64,000 nt of DNA from Trichobilharzia szidati. Lineage: Eukaryota; Platyhelminthes; Trematoda; Strigeidida; Schistosomatidae. The DNA is taken from contig OX235277.1 in the NCBI GenBank assembly GCA_944472155.2, positions 28,220,804-28,284,803 on the forward strand. Reading direction: 5' to 3'. The translations under genes were made by a program, and so were the position numbers. A model generated the notes under the pieces. It searched no databases and was not told where the DNA came from. It saw only the letters and a list, made by a program, of their open reading frames with translations. Positions within the stretch are counted from its first letter, which is position 1. Each line of letters opens with the position of its first letter. This document shows positions 11,781-22,072 of this stretch, piece after piece.

Positions 11781-12255
11781 ATATTTATTAATTTAATAAT
11801 TCCCATTGTAGCATTAAGAACACAATATTCAGCGAAGAGACTCTTTTCAACGAATTTATTATCAAGCTGTACAATCGTATATATATGGTTTTTAAGATTT
11901 TGCATTTAGAATGACGAGTGAGACAAGCGGAAACAATTCATCGTGAGAACAGTAATAATAATAATAATAATCGTAGTAATAAGAGGAAGGTACATAGAAT
12001 AACTAAATAAACAAAATAAATGAATGTCTATCCCTCTACAGCCAAGGCAGAAGTAGGGATTGTACATACTTCTTTTGTACACAAAGGTCTGGCTTAAAGT
12101 CATGAATTGCCAAGGCCTCCTCTGTCTTTAGAAGTCTGTAACGAAGAAAAAGTGGGAAGTTAGCATGGATTTGATATATGATATTGAAATCATGGTCAGG
12201 GTTGACAGAGTGACGGAAGTCGATCAGGTGTTCCAGAATAGAGCTTCACACACAC
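11780..12255 (-). mobile_element. PLE-A 3' fragment (copy 3)
   Basis: Minus strand: endonuclease C-terminal part (HLIDF, the FKPDLCVQKKYVQSLLLPW-like end at about 12100-12040), a short 3' UTR with (AAT)n, and the pseudo-LTR hammerhead relic at 11828-11878. Shares both end points with the copy at 32400-33165, from which it differs by a deletion of about 270 bp. Confidence 0.8.
11829..11876 (-). ncRNA. Minimal PLE hammerhead with U3-A8 core
   Basis: Minus strand: stem I CAGC/GCTG, first box TTGATAA, GAAA, stem III hairpin AAGAG/CTCTT, cleavage base C. Compared with CUGAUGA, C3 and G8 are both changed, to U3 and A8, which would still pair. Activity is uncertain. Confidence 0.4.
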
Positions 12256-12479
12256 TTCCTTTTATTATTATGGTTATAAAAAGCAATTAACATGATTCTT
12301 TCGGGAGTAGGGGTTATAAGATTTAAAGTAGATCAACCATATAACTATTAAAACTTATGAAAGAGTAAGTTAGTTGAATGGATACCAACGTCTTCATAGT
12401 GACCTGAGTGATGTCAAAATAGTTCAGAATTACCAGGATAGTAATAGCAACAACAAAATGGAAGACAAAGCGAAGGGGT

Positions 12480-13560
12480 AAGATTCCATATCAGTTTGTT
12501 TATTGAATATATCACACAGTGAAACAGTATTATTTACTGGATGACACTGTTTCGAACAAAATTTATTGCTCATAATCATATCAATTGTAATCACACGACT
12601 TTGAAACTTGAGTTTTATAGTTTTCTTTGCATTCTCCTATTTGTCGTGGGGGTAGTAGAATTTTCCAGATATCCGACTGGACAGGTGATGAATCATTGCT
12701 ATTACATGTATTTGCAGTTGATTCGATAAATAAAGTTTCTGTCATCAACCTTTCCCTCCACACTGTTACATTAAATTCTGAAACTGTCATCCTATCCGAT
12801 CCTATTGTATGGTTTTGTGTAACTGCATGTAGTGTTATAGATGAACTATTCTCCAGATTTCTTATCTTACTTGGATCAACCAATCTAGATTTTGCTAGAT
12901 TTTTATGCCTCGCTATTCTGACTGACTGACCCTGTTCTACTATTCTGACCTATGTATTTTATTTTATTTTTTATTTTTATTTTTATTTACAGCTTGATTC
13001 CACACCGTATTTTCAGTACAAGTGTGGAATTTTCAGCATGGATATCGGTAGCCCAAATTCAGGCCGACCATAGATATCGGGTGTGCGCCGGCAGGGGATC
13101 GAATCCCGGACCAGGTGCATGGTCGGCGAGAGTCCTAACCACTGTGCCACCGACGCATATTGCGGGGTATTAGATAAACTAAATTGTTTTGTTTCAATGG
13201 CTTCACAGGACTGATCCTTTAACCGACAAAGCTTGTTTCTTATTGAGTTTGTGGGTTTGAATGCCAGCCACTTTTATTCCTGCCTTGTTAAGAATTCTGC
13301 GTAAGGCTTCCGAGGTTCCTTCCTTGTATGGAATTACTTCTGATGATTTAGATTCCTTATTGTTGGTGTCGTCATTAATATTATTATTATCATTGTTATT
13401 ATTATCATTATTATTATTATTATCAATATCGCTACTATCATTATTTATTTTATTTTTACATTTCCTCACATATTTCCTGACTAATTTATCCAGGTAATTA
13501 TTACCACGACAGTGCCCAAGTTTTACACATATATTGAAGGGATAAGGATAAAGAAAGGAA
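12480..13560 (-). mobile_element. PLE-B copy 2 interrupted by SINE-C
   Basis: Minus strand order: linker (LDKLVRKYVRKCKNKINN followed by an Asn/Asp run, then SEVIPYKEGTSEALRRILN), the QTHKLNKKQALSVKGSVL stretch, and the endonuclease (12883-12581: MVDPSKIRNLENSS, RLMTETLFIESTANT), ending in the terminal CACAGTGAAACAG block near 12520. The first endonuclease segment is separated by an inserted SINE-C at 12957-13160. A 4-bp GACT duplication near 12925 adds a frameshift. The TGTAAAACTTGGGCACTG block, normally at the PLE-B end, recurs at 13500-13545, suggesting a tandem end. Confidence 0.8.
12957..13160 (-). mobile_element. SINE-C inserted in PLE-B
   Basis: Reverse orientation copy: A/T-rich tail at 12957-12990, CTTGATTCCACACCG tail block, GATATC body, B box (GGATCGAATCC on the plus strand) and the CCGACGC end at about 13150. 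It interrupts the PLE-B endonuclease, so it is the later insertion. Confidence 0.85.
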
Positions 13561-14260
13561 AGTTTAAAGTTATTGTTTTTCAGAATACATAGTTCAAATT
13601 CTCGTTTGTGTATGCCTAGTGCTTCACTTATGGATTGGTAATGGAAACACATTGTTGTATTTATCTCTTTTGATAAATAATCATATGGGGCTAAATGATT
13701 CGACACATGAAAATGTTCACAAATAGACTTTATTTGGTCCTTTCCTCAAACAAACAGCGCAGTGTTCAGCTATGCGTTTCGAGAGAATACACTTTCAACT
13801 TCCTCGACACAATCAATTCCACAAGATCATACAAAAAGTAGATGCACATAAAGAGAAATGTTGGCGATAATTTATCCTTTTACAATTTCTGTATCTTGTT
13901 TAAAATAATAATTAGTGTGAGTAGAACAAGTTACTGAATTTGATCCACGTTTTACAGCGCATATCATCCAGTAGCATTTCATACAAGTAAATTTAATTAA
14001 TTGAATAGACCTTTTCAAATGGACTGTTCCAGTATCTAAACGGTTAAGCGGCTTGCCTTATAACCTGAAGGTCCATTGATCAAATTATCATTGGTTTTGA
14101 ACATTTCACGTTCAAATTTAAGAATGTTAGACAATTAAAATCACTTAATGAAATAACTTATTTTATCTAACTTTCATAGTTAAGAGCACTCATCAGACAG
14201 ACATGCTCCTCGTCTTCAATGGAGTTAATTCTCCGAATCACATATATCCTTGTCAATCCA
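13560..14260. other. Unassigned DNA
   Basis: Part of a 167-residue minus frame at 13706-13203 extends in here, but only its C-terminal half is PLE-B; the first part has no recognisable content. The text ACGGTTAAGCGGCTTGCCTT near 14040 resembles a SINE-A tRNA region fragment. Confidence 0.4.
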
Positions 14261-14264
14261 ATTA

Positions 14265-15258
14265 AGAGTCAGTCAGTAGGTGGTGTAAGACAAGGCTGTC
14301 TACTATCGCCAATGATTTTCCTGATTGCAGTAGATTGGATAATGCGACAAACACCGGGCAATGAGGAAACAGGCATAAAATAGACTCACACAAAAAACTT
14401 GGAGGATATGGACTTCGCCGATGATATATGTCTGATTTCCCACAAACTGGAAGATATGCAAGCGAAAAGCAACAAGTTGGCAGAAAAGGCGAGCATCAAA
14501 GATAGGACTTCAGGTGAACATAGAGAAAACAGAAGTGGTGAAGATTCCTGGGCAAGAACAACAACAGACAACAATCAGCATAAATGGGAGGAACCTGAAA
14601 GGAACAACCTCCTTCACCTACCTACCTACCTGGGTAGCATCGTTTCAACTACAGGCGGAACTGACGAGGATATCAAAGCAAGAATCGGAAAAGCAAGACA
14701 AGCTATCACTATACTCAAGTCTGTGTATGGGTCAACAGCACTCAGCATCAAAAATGAGATCCGGATTTTCAAATCCAATGTGAAGTCAGTCAGTGCTGCT
14801 ATACGGATCAGAGACTTGCACTGCGCGTCATAAATAGCACCTCAAACAAACTACAGACCTTCATTAACAGTTGTCTTCGCTATATACTCAAGGTCAGATG
14901 GCTGGCCAGAAAAGATCAGCAACAGAGATCTCTGGGAGCGAACCAACCGGGAACTGATTGTGAAACAAATAGGCAGGAAGAAATGGAGATGGATTGGCCA
15001 TTCTCTGAGGGAACAAACCATCAAGTGACACCACTAGACAAGCCATTGCTCGAGTGGGACCCGAATGGGAAGCGGCGAGTTGGTTGTCAGTGTGAGGGTG
15101 ACTTGGAGGAGGTCATGTGAAGAGGAGATGAAAAGGTGTGGGCAGACATGGAGCCAGGTGAAGACTCTAGCAGAGGACCGAATGCAATGGAGATGTGGGT
15201 GGCTGAAGCCCTATGTTCCTCTAGGAATTAAAGGATACTATAATAATAATAATACAGT
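14265..15258 (+). pseudogene. RTE-1 LINE, RT C-terminal half and 3' end
   Basis: Starts just before RT motif B (GVRQGCLLSPMIFLIAVDWI) and keeps the catalytic box as DFADDICLIS (about 14410). Downstream are the RTE thumb landmarks EKTEVVKI, STTGGTDEDIKARIGKARQ and KWRCGWLKP, then the 3' end CCTCTAGGAATTAAAGG with (AAT)n. Frame changes occur near 14480 and 14625, the latter in a CTAC tandem run, plus a stop before the catalytic box. Endonuclease and N-terminal RT are missing (5'-truncated). Unlike other RTE-1 copies here, its FADD box has no insertion. Confidence 0.85.
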
Positions 15259-15558
15259 AGGTGGTGACTTTGGAGAACTACTCGCATTTTACGCTATTCA
15301 CTATTCATCGTCTGTCACATTCTAAGGATGAATTTTGAATCTGACATCGATCAACATCGGGATTACTGGATAGAAGATTTTTCATACTTTTGTAGTATTT
15401 GGAAGCTTTGATAGCCAGAACACTTAGCGAAATAGGATTTGAAACTGAAAACATCAGTTATATTTGTCAGGCTCACTCAGTAGTTATAAGTTTCCAGACT
15501 GTAGGTGTTACGAACTTCCTGGAATAATTTGAGTGCCGAGTCAGATTGATTCATTATA

Positions 15559-15720
15559 AATTATGCAAATTAATCCCAGCTTGTTTAAGAGAAAATCAAA
15601 ACAAGATCTGTTTTCTGAACGTTTTTCTGTGTAAGCTGCCATAGCATCTTCAGTAGATTTATTCGGAATTTTATTAATCATCAAAATATTTAGTCAAAAG
15701 TTTTTACATAAATTGGAGTC
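15559..15720. repeat. Left arm, inverted hammerhead unit
   Basis: Reverse complement of 15736-15885. Its minus strand carries CTGAAGA and a GAAA box with eroded stem II. Confidence 0.88.
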
Positions 15721-15735
15721 AGTTTATTTGAAGGT

Positions 15736-15885
15736 CAATTTATGTAAAAATTTTTGACTATATATTTTCATGATTAATAAAATTCCGAATAAATCTGCTG
15801 AAGAAACTGTGGCTTACACAGCGAAACGTTCAGAAAACAGATCTTGTTTTGATTTTCTTAAACACGCTGAGATTAATTTAAATAA
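15736..15885. repeat. Right arm, inverted hammerhead unit
   Basis: Partner arm, separated from the left arm by about 15 bp. Contains the better-preserved hammerhead at 15794-15834. Confidence 0.88.
15794..15834 (+). ncRNA. PLE-type hammerhead ribozyme, core intact
   Basis: Stem I TCTG (15794-15797) with CAGA (15831-15834); core CTGAAGA (15798-15804); stem II CTGTG (15807-15811) with CACAG (15817-15821); GAAA (15823-15826); two-pair stem III AC/GT; U at the cleavage position (15830). This matches the PLE hammerheads known from animals, which have a very short stem III. One or two unpaired bases flank stem II. Confidence 0.6.
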
Positions 15886-16112
15886 ATTATAATGAAACAC
15901 TCAGTAGTGTTTCAGTATTGTGTTCATATAGACAAAGAGTATAGTAGTTCACATGTGTTCTAATGATTACTAAGAATCCCCTATTCGATACACTTACTGA
16001 ATTAAAATGTTGTATTTCAATTTGTGTGATGACACTTCAGTGATGCCTTAATACCTCCCTCCAAAAAAATCAATCACTGAGAAATTCTAAAAATAATCAT
16101 TAATTGTTGCAC

Positions 16113-16235
16113 AAGAGGTTACTCGTATGGTTGACTGGCTTTTTTGGATAACACCTCGGCTTTTGATACAACAGCTGCTGGATTCGAGTCTCAGTGGGCA
16201 CACCAACGAACAGAAGCTAGAGTTATAAATGATTT
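16113..16235 (+). mobile_element. Sm-alpha-like SINE, tRNA head only
   Basis: Starts with TTGCACAAGAGG, the same start as the Sm-alpha copies at 4625 and 36820 read from their 5' ends. Contains B box GATTCGAGTCTCAGTGGG. The hammerhead part is missing or unrecognisable. Confidence 0.6.
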
Positions 16236-16374
16236 CAGCCTATGATTTCCATGTAAAACGAAATACGTGCTGCTCCCCTTCACAAGTCCCTAAGTATTTT
16301 TGCAAGATTTATTCTATTCAGCATTTCAAGAGGCGTCACTGACAAGATTTCGCCCAGTGTCATTTAATAAGTAT

Positions 16375-16600
16375 TAGAATAGTCAGGAAGTATAACGAAC
16401 ACCTACTGCTCGACAAATATATCGAAGAAAATGGAAATGGACCGGATACCCACCGAGAAGACTGTCGAATGACAACACACAGCAGTCCCGTATAGGAAAC
16501 GACGAGTTGGGCGTGTGTTTGAGGGTGGCATGGAGAAAAGCACCGCACAAAATAGAACAAATGGAGATGTGGTGTTAAAGGCCTAGGTCCCACTCGGAAC
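16375..16600 (+). pseudogene. RTE-1 3' end fragment
   Basis: Short remnant of the RTE C-terminus (GKRRVGRVFEGG..., KWRCGVKGLGPTRNPR in shifting frames) ending TCGGAACCCAAGGG, the RTE-1 3' end without an (AAT)n tail. Only about 220 bp survive. Confidence 0.65.
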
Positions 16601-16844
16601 CCAAGGGCTCAATGATCTGCAAGCTCACCTGGTTCTCACCATGTTGTCACTAGGAAATGCAGTTACAACACGAGTCTGTCAACCATTCTGCCAGTGAGAT
16701 GGAATCCACTGAGATTTTGAATCAGACTTTTCAGCTCAGCACGGTTATATCGTCTGCAACACTTCTTAAGAGACTTATTTAGAAAAAATAACATAAGGAA
16801 ACAGAAACTATCTTCGGAATTCGTGAAAAATACCCATTAAGACA

Positions 16845-17175
16845 TTGAAATAAGAACAAATTAGTTCAGCGAAGAGTCTCTTTTCGGCAAATTCATTCAC
16901 TTAGCTGTACAGTCGCAAATATATAGAATTAATTTTGTGTGTGTGTATACATTAGGTTTGTCCATATCAAAATCAAAATAACAGTTAGTGTGGGTTGTTG
17001 ATTACATCATCAAAATAATTAAGAAATTAAAATGTGTGATTAATAATCAAAGTTGTAACTAAGTGCGGTGAAGATTGGTAAGATGTGAGTAGGGTTACGT
17101 AATATGGACATGTTTAGAAAGATTAGATGTTAGTGAAGGAGTATGGAGACAATTATGAAAATAAACTAGACAATA
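16845..17175. repeat. Left inverted arm of a PLE-A unit
   Basis: Reverse complement of 17458-17797. Includes the GAAGAGTCTCTTTTCGGC hammerhead relic (minus strand) and a TGTGTGTGTAT tract. Confidence 0.9.
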
Positions 17176-17257
17176 GGTGAAAAGATTGAATGGGTTATTT
17201 ACTAAAATTATCATACGAAAATTGCAAACAAAAATTTGATGACAGATAAACTTGAAA

Positions 17258-17455
17258 TTAAACCCACGGTAGTAGCAGGAGGTGGAGAAGTTTCTTCTGT
17301 GTGCATAAATCAGGCTTTTCTATCCAAATCGCTAAGGCTTCGGCAATACAAAGTATACGGAAGCTTGTCGATTTTGGAAGGCTTCTTTTAACTTTATAGA
17401 TGACTTTGAACGACTTCTCCTTGCAAATCGAATGACCAGTGTTGAGTATATGCAA
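17258..17455 (-). pseudogene. PLE-A endonuclease C-terminus between inverted arms
   Basis: Minus-strand 65-residue frame: ILNTGHSICKEKSFKVIYKV, RILCIAEALAIWIEKPDLCTQKKLLHLLLLPWV. This is the C-terminal helix of the PLE GIY-YIG domain, without the catalytic YIG part. It lies exactly between the two arms, with its 3' UTR in the left arm. Confidence 0.82.
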
Positions 17456-17457
17456 AT

Positions 17458-17797
17458 CACCTATTATCTAGTTTATTTTCATAATTGTCTCCATACTCCT
17501 TCACTAACATCTAATCTTTCTAAACATGTCCATATTACGTAACCCTACTCACATCTTACCAATCTTCACCGCACTTAGTTACAACTTTGATTATTAATCA
17601 CACATTTTAATTTCTTAATTATTTTGATGATGTAATCAACAACCCACACTAACTGTTATTTTGATTTTGATATGGACAAACCTAATGTATACACACACAC
17701 AAAATTAATTCTATATATTTGCGACTGTACAGCTAAGTGAATGAATTTGCCGAAAAGAGACTCTTCGCTGAACTAATTTGTTCTTATTTCAATATCT
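17458..17797. repeat. Right inverted arm of a PLE-A unit
   Basis: Partner of 16845-17175, nearly identical over more than 300 bp. On the plus strand, 17728-17772 has a stem I CAGC/GCTG pair, GAAAAGAGACTCTTC and a corrupted first core box (AAGTGA region). Confidence 0.9.
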
Positions 17798-17799
17798 CT

Positions 17800-18360
17800 G
17801 GAATGTCTGTTATAAATTCTAACAAAAATGATATGCTTGACTGATCTTATTTGATGTAGAAACTTCTCAGAGTGGTCCATAATTGAAAATAATGTGGGCA
17901 TATGCGGTATATTATAGAACCGTCAGTACTGTAAGTGTGGCCAACAAACATTCTCTTCCATAAATGTCAATTCCACAAGATATATTTCAATGAATTAAAC
18001 CGAAAGTATCTTTATTATTGGAAAAAACAAAACAAGGATGAGGTCATTCTCCCGCATGATAGCTCTCTGTCCAGGACTTGCTGGATAGTGCAATCTAATC
18101 AGGTTTTAAATCTCTCTGATTTCCATGAGTTTGGTGTGCTCAAGCTCAACTCAGGCATCGGATACTTATGTATTGACAAGCACGTAATTGGTTAGGCTGA
18201 CTACTTTCAAGTTATCATGGGATGATGACTTCCTTTGTTTCTCTAACTACCAATAAGAGGGAATCATGCCTGAATTGTTTAATGTAGGATGGAAACTTGC
18301 TTATTTGGAAATCGGTAACTTCCATTTCCAAATACGCAATGAAAACAAGCGGTGTACATG
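17800..18360. other. Unassigned DNA with a short open frame
   Basis: A plus frame of 86 residues at 17935-18195 shows no recognised domain, no repeat homology within the window and no splice signals I can defend. Probably non-coding. Confidence 0.35.
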
Positions 18361-18562
18361 CTAACGCTTCGGTGGCACAGCGGTTATGACTCTCGCTGAC
18401 CATGCACATGGTCTAGGGTTCGATCCCCTAAAGACACATATCTGTTATCAATGGTTGGCCTGCAAAATTTGGGCTACCGATATCACGTGCTGAAAATTCT
18501 ATACTTGTACCGAAAACACGGTGTGAAATCAAGCTATAATAAAAAAATAAAAAAATAAAAAT
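18361..18562 (+). mobile_element. SINE-C
   Basis: Head ACGCTTCGGTGGCACAGCGG, B box GGTTCGATCCCC, GATATC body and 3' block GGTGTGAAATCAAGCTATAA with an A-rich tail. The acceptor stem no longer closes. Confidence 0.8.
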
Positions 18563-18564
18563 AG

Positions 18565-19065
18565 GATTTAATGAATTCATCAAATACTGTGAGGGTCCTA
18601 GACGTTTCTTTTCCGAGAAAAAGGACTGATGACACAGTTGAATGAACCATATCTAGAAAGCCTTCTTAGATAGGATAGTATGTACCCTTTATTATTATTA
18701 TTATATTGTCCCCCATACCCTCAATTCCGAATCTCTTATATCCATTCTGCTCTTCCTCTATCTAAACTTCACCTGTTAAACATGTTTGCCTTCCGTTTTG
18801 CCACAATTGACTCACCGTATTCTATAATATTGGTCGTATATCTCCTTATATATATTTCTCATAGTGTATGTAGCATTGTTTACAGAGAGTATTTATTTAA
18901 TGATGGGTTCTATAGAAATCTGGTGAATTCTTTAAATCTTGCTTTTATTTTTATTGAAAAAATTTATTGGTCGTTTAAACTTGTTTAATAAAAAATAAAC
19001 TTTGGTCTCTAGGAATAGCGCACTACACCACTCTAGAGAGAAAGATTTTAAAACATTCTGATGAA
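18565..19065. other. Unassigned DNA
   Basis: AT-rich, no recognisable element. A 102-residue plus frame (18680-18988) is low in complexity, rich in Leu/Ile/Tyr, and judged accidental. Confidence 0.4.
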
Positions 19066-19066
19066 G

Positions 19067-19310
19067 AGTGCATCGGTGGCACAGCGGCTGGGGCGCTCGC
19101 TGACCATGCACATGGTCCGGGGTTCGATCCCCGGCCACCGACGCACTCCTTTACCTCGCTAAGCCAGAAATAATGCTGGTGAAGAGGAAAGGTTGGGCAT
19201 GAGGCTAGCAACCCCATCCTGTAAAAAATAAACACTGCTACAGAAACTTCAAGCCACTAGCTTGAAGCCCTATTTTCCACTGGGAACGTGAAGGAAAAAT
19301 AAATGAAGAG
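19067..19310 (+). mobile_element. SINE-D
   Basis: Same tRNA-like head as SINE-C (CGGTGGCACAGCGGCTGGGG, B box GGTTCGATCCCC) but a different body: TTTACCTCGCTAAGCCAG, GGTTGGGCATGAGGCTAGCA, and the 3' end AGCCCTATTTTCCACTGGGA plus an AAATAAA-type tail. That 3' block matches the RTE-1 LINE end. Confidence 0.85.
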
Positions 19311-19547
19311 TACTGAAAAGATCTTTGATGTTGAATGATTTGCTTTTAGCCTTTGTCTTCGCCGAGATGCTTATCTACCTTGCTTACTTATGTAGTCGTA
19401 TGCCTTTAGCAGTAAATTGTTTTCGCAGTGAATAGCTCTGTCTTGCGGTTTAACAGCTTTTCAGTCTTGAAGTGTGTTTTTACCTCACTACTTTACTGGA
19501 ATAAAGGGGATATTGAGAAGGTAATGTTTTCCCTAAGATCAAGCCAA

Positions 19548-19915
19548 TGACCTTGATTGGTGACCAGTGGGGTGCAGCAGATCGGGTGTGAGGACAAATA
19601 CTCTCCACCAGTGACAGTGACTAGTGGTCACGCTATATCGTGAATCGGCGGAAGTTGGAACTCATAGGCCATCGGATAAGGTCCTAGTGTCTGAATGGTC
19701 TACGAACTCGCCTCGTAACCGGAAGGTTTTGGGTTCGAACCCCTTTGGTGGGTGCGTACTCCTGAAGGGTCGAAAACTAGGATGGCGAGACAGCTATTCA
19801 CTACTCCCTAGTGGTTTTCCAATGGTCCTCTAACGGATGTCAGATAATGATGAAATCCTGAAACTTTCATTGGATTGCCTTAAGCCTAGATTGTCTCGTG
19901 TGTAAATAAAAACTA
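19548..19915 (+). mobile_element. SINE-A
   Basis: Nearly full-length SINE-A: GTGACCAGTGGGGTGCAGCA start block, A box-like TGTCTGAATGG, B box GGTTCGAACCCC, an eroded hammerhead near 19755-19805 (CTGAAGG; GCGA in place of GAAA), and the GATGTCAG tail. Ribozyme predicted dead. Confidence 0.8.
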
Positions 19916-20547
19916 GAATGAAGAAAGCTATAACTTGTGACTGACTGTAACTTAGTTCATTACGCATGAGTGAGGAAATGTTCGCTTCAGCTTCATCCTC
20001 TGATTGACTTCCTTTAGAAAAAAAAAACCAAAAAAGGAGAAGGAAAACGGAAGCAAATCCACTTAACCTAGACTTCCGATTTTACATTCCGCCCTGAATT
20101 TTCTTTCATGCCTCAATTTATTTTTTGGCAAAGTATTCGTATGTCATTATCAGCGTTTCTTCTAAGTTCAGAAAGTTCCCTTATTCCTGTTAGCTGAAAC
20201 AAATGTGAAATTAATTAATGAGAAACCACACGTCACACGTTACGCAAGAAATCATTTAAAGTCAAATGAAATTCAAGAAGAGGTTGTTTTCCCGATATTT
20301 ATTAAAATAACTTGAGAATAGATGAATAGACAATCAGTTAAGGACAACACGAAGCATAACATTTCATTATTTCTGATAATTATTGGTAGACTGGCTTACT
20401 CAAGAAAGAAAAAAATGCTTAGATTAAGTTGTATTTAATCAGTAGTTAGCTAAACGTGATATAGAAGGTTTGGTTTGTTTACTTTGTTAACTTAAAGAAA
20501 TGAAAGGAATTTGTAAGGATTAAATCTAATCTTTTCAAATCAATTGT

Positions 20548-20930
20548 TGAAAATTAATCTGATGCTCGCTAGCGACTTGCTACAGGACTGAGTTTCCTGG
20601 ATTTCTAGTGAGAAGTCGTGACCAGTGAGATCCATCTAGTCAAGTGTGGGGATGGATGTCCCACCGACGACGAAATGGTAGAAGTTAGAATTCATGGGTT
20701 GGGCATTGGGGAGTCGGGTGCCAGTGGCTGAATGGTATGCGAGCCTGCCTTGTAACCGGGAGGTCCTGGATCTGAAACCCACTTGTGTGGGTGCGTACTG
20801 CTGATGATTCCCCAAATAGGATGACGAGACAGCTGTCCAGTATTCCAGTGCTGGTTTTCAATGTTTCTCTAACTGATATCAGTCCGCGGTCAAACTCAAA
20901 AAAATCAATAAAGAGGAACAATATGTTTTT
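20548..20930 (+). mobile_element. SINE-B
   Basis: Start block GATGCTCGCTAGCGACTTGC, Thr-like tRNA region, then a hammerhead near 20793-20845 with intact CTGATGA but GAGA and an extra TGAC replacing the second core box. The tail ACTGATATCAGTCCGCGGTC defines subfamily B. Confidence 0.8.
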
Positions 20931-20934
20931 TTTA

Positions 20935-22070
20935 AGATACGGCACAATACGCGAGGAAATTTCACCACTAACCTAAGAATAAAGTTCGCTACAAAAACGA
21001 CAGCCTGGTCACTCATGAAGAGACGGACATGATTTTGAAGAAGGTGAGAGAAAAAAATGATTTCTCTGAAATCGTTCAATATAACAATAACTCTTTATTT
21101 CAAAGCGAAGCATCCTAAGAACAATACTTTAAAACAATGTCAATATGTTGCGTCAATCAATGCATTGTAAGATCAAAATGAAAATATTGATTAGTCACTG
21201 AGAAAGATAACCATTATCACGCTGTTCAGTTTTTACTATACACTTAGTCCTGTAAGAGAATGTTACAATGTGGCCCCTAATTTAAGGGACTTGCCATTAT
21301 ATAAGAACAGAACTTGGACACCATACTAGAACATAATTCCATTACGCATAGTGAATTTATTTGGTACATGCACATAATGATAGAATGAACTTTGAATTGA
21401 TATTCAATTAGTCGTAGGCAGTCTGCAAAAGAATTCATGCAGCTTAGTTTCCTGGTTGTTGGTAATTGCCAGTAAGGTGTATCTGCAACCTTGAGGGAAC
21501 TGGTATGTACCGTCAAATACGAATCTGTGTCACTCAGTGACACTGTTTAAAAAAATCACCACTGAGCTGTTTGGGTTCAAAGGTAACCACCTATAGAACT
21601 GTACCGAGTGAATTTACTGGTCACTAGGGAGCAACCAATGATGATAACTAAGTTCTATGACTGAATGCTATGCACTATGGTCACCAGTCTAAGATATCAG
21701 GTATCGGATAATTCATTGATAACATGTGTAGTCAAAGTACTGGATTATGCGAGTTAGAATCTCAGAAGAGCTTCGAATTCCTTCGAGGTCATAGATAGTC
21801 CTTTCTAATTACTGCAAATAAGATGTAAATCTTAATCCACCTAGGGTTTTCTGTCAATTACTTTCAAACATCTCACACAGCAAATCCAAGTGAAAGTGGC
21901 GATTGATCGCCTTATTTTGAAGTATAAAAAAGTTTAAGATTGACAAAACTTGACTTGATGCCGAACCATCAAGTTGTTAGCCATGATGTAATGTACCCTC
22001 AACCTGAGTACTATGAAACCTCGTTACCTTTTAAGTGTTTCCATCAATGCAAACCTGGATTTCAAAATAT
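20935..22070. other. Unassigned DNA
   Basis: No recognisable repeat or exon. Frames at 21079-20879 and 21543-21277 (minus) lack any family signature. Confidence 0.45.
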
Positions 22071-22072
22071 AT

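Noticed and set aside
18680..18988. 102-residue plus-strand protein
   Set aside because: AT-driven Leu/Ile/Tyr-rich text, no domain, no splice signals, no conservation evidence available.
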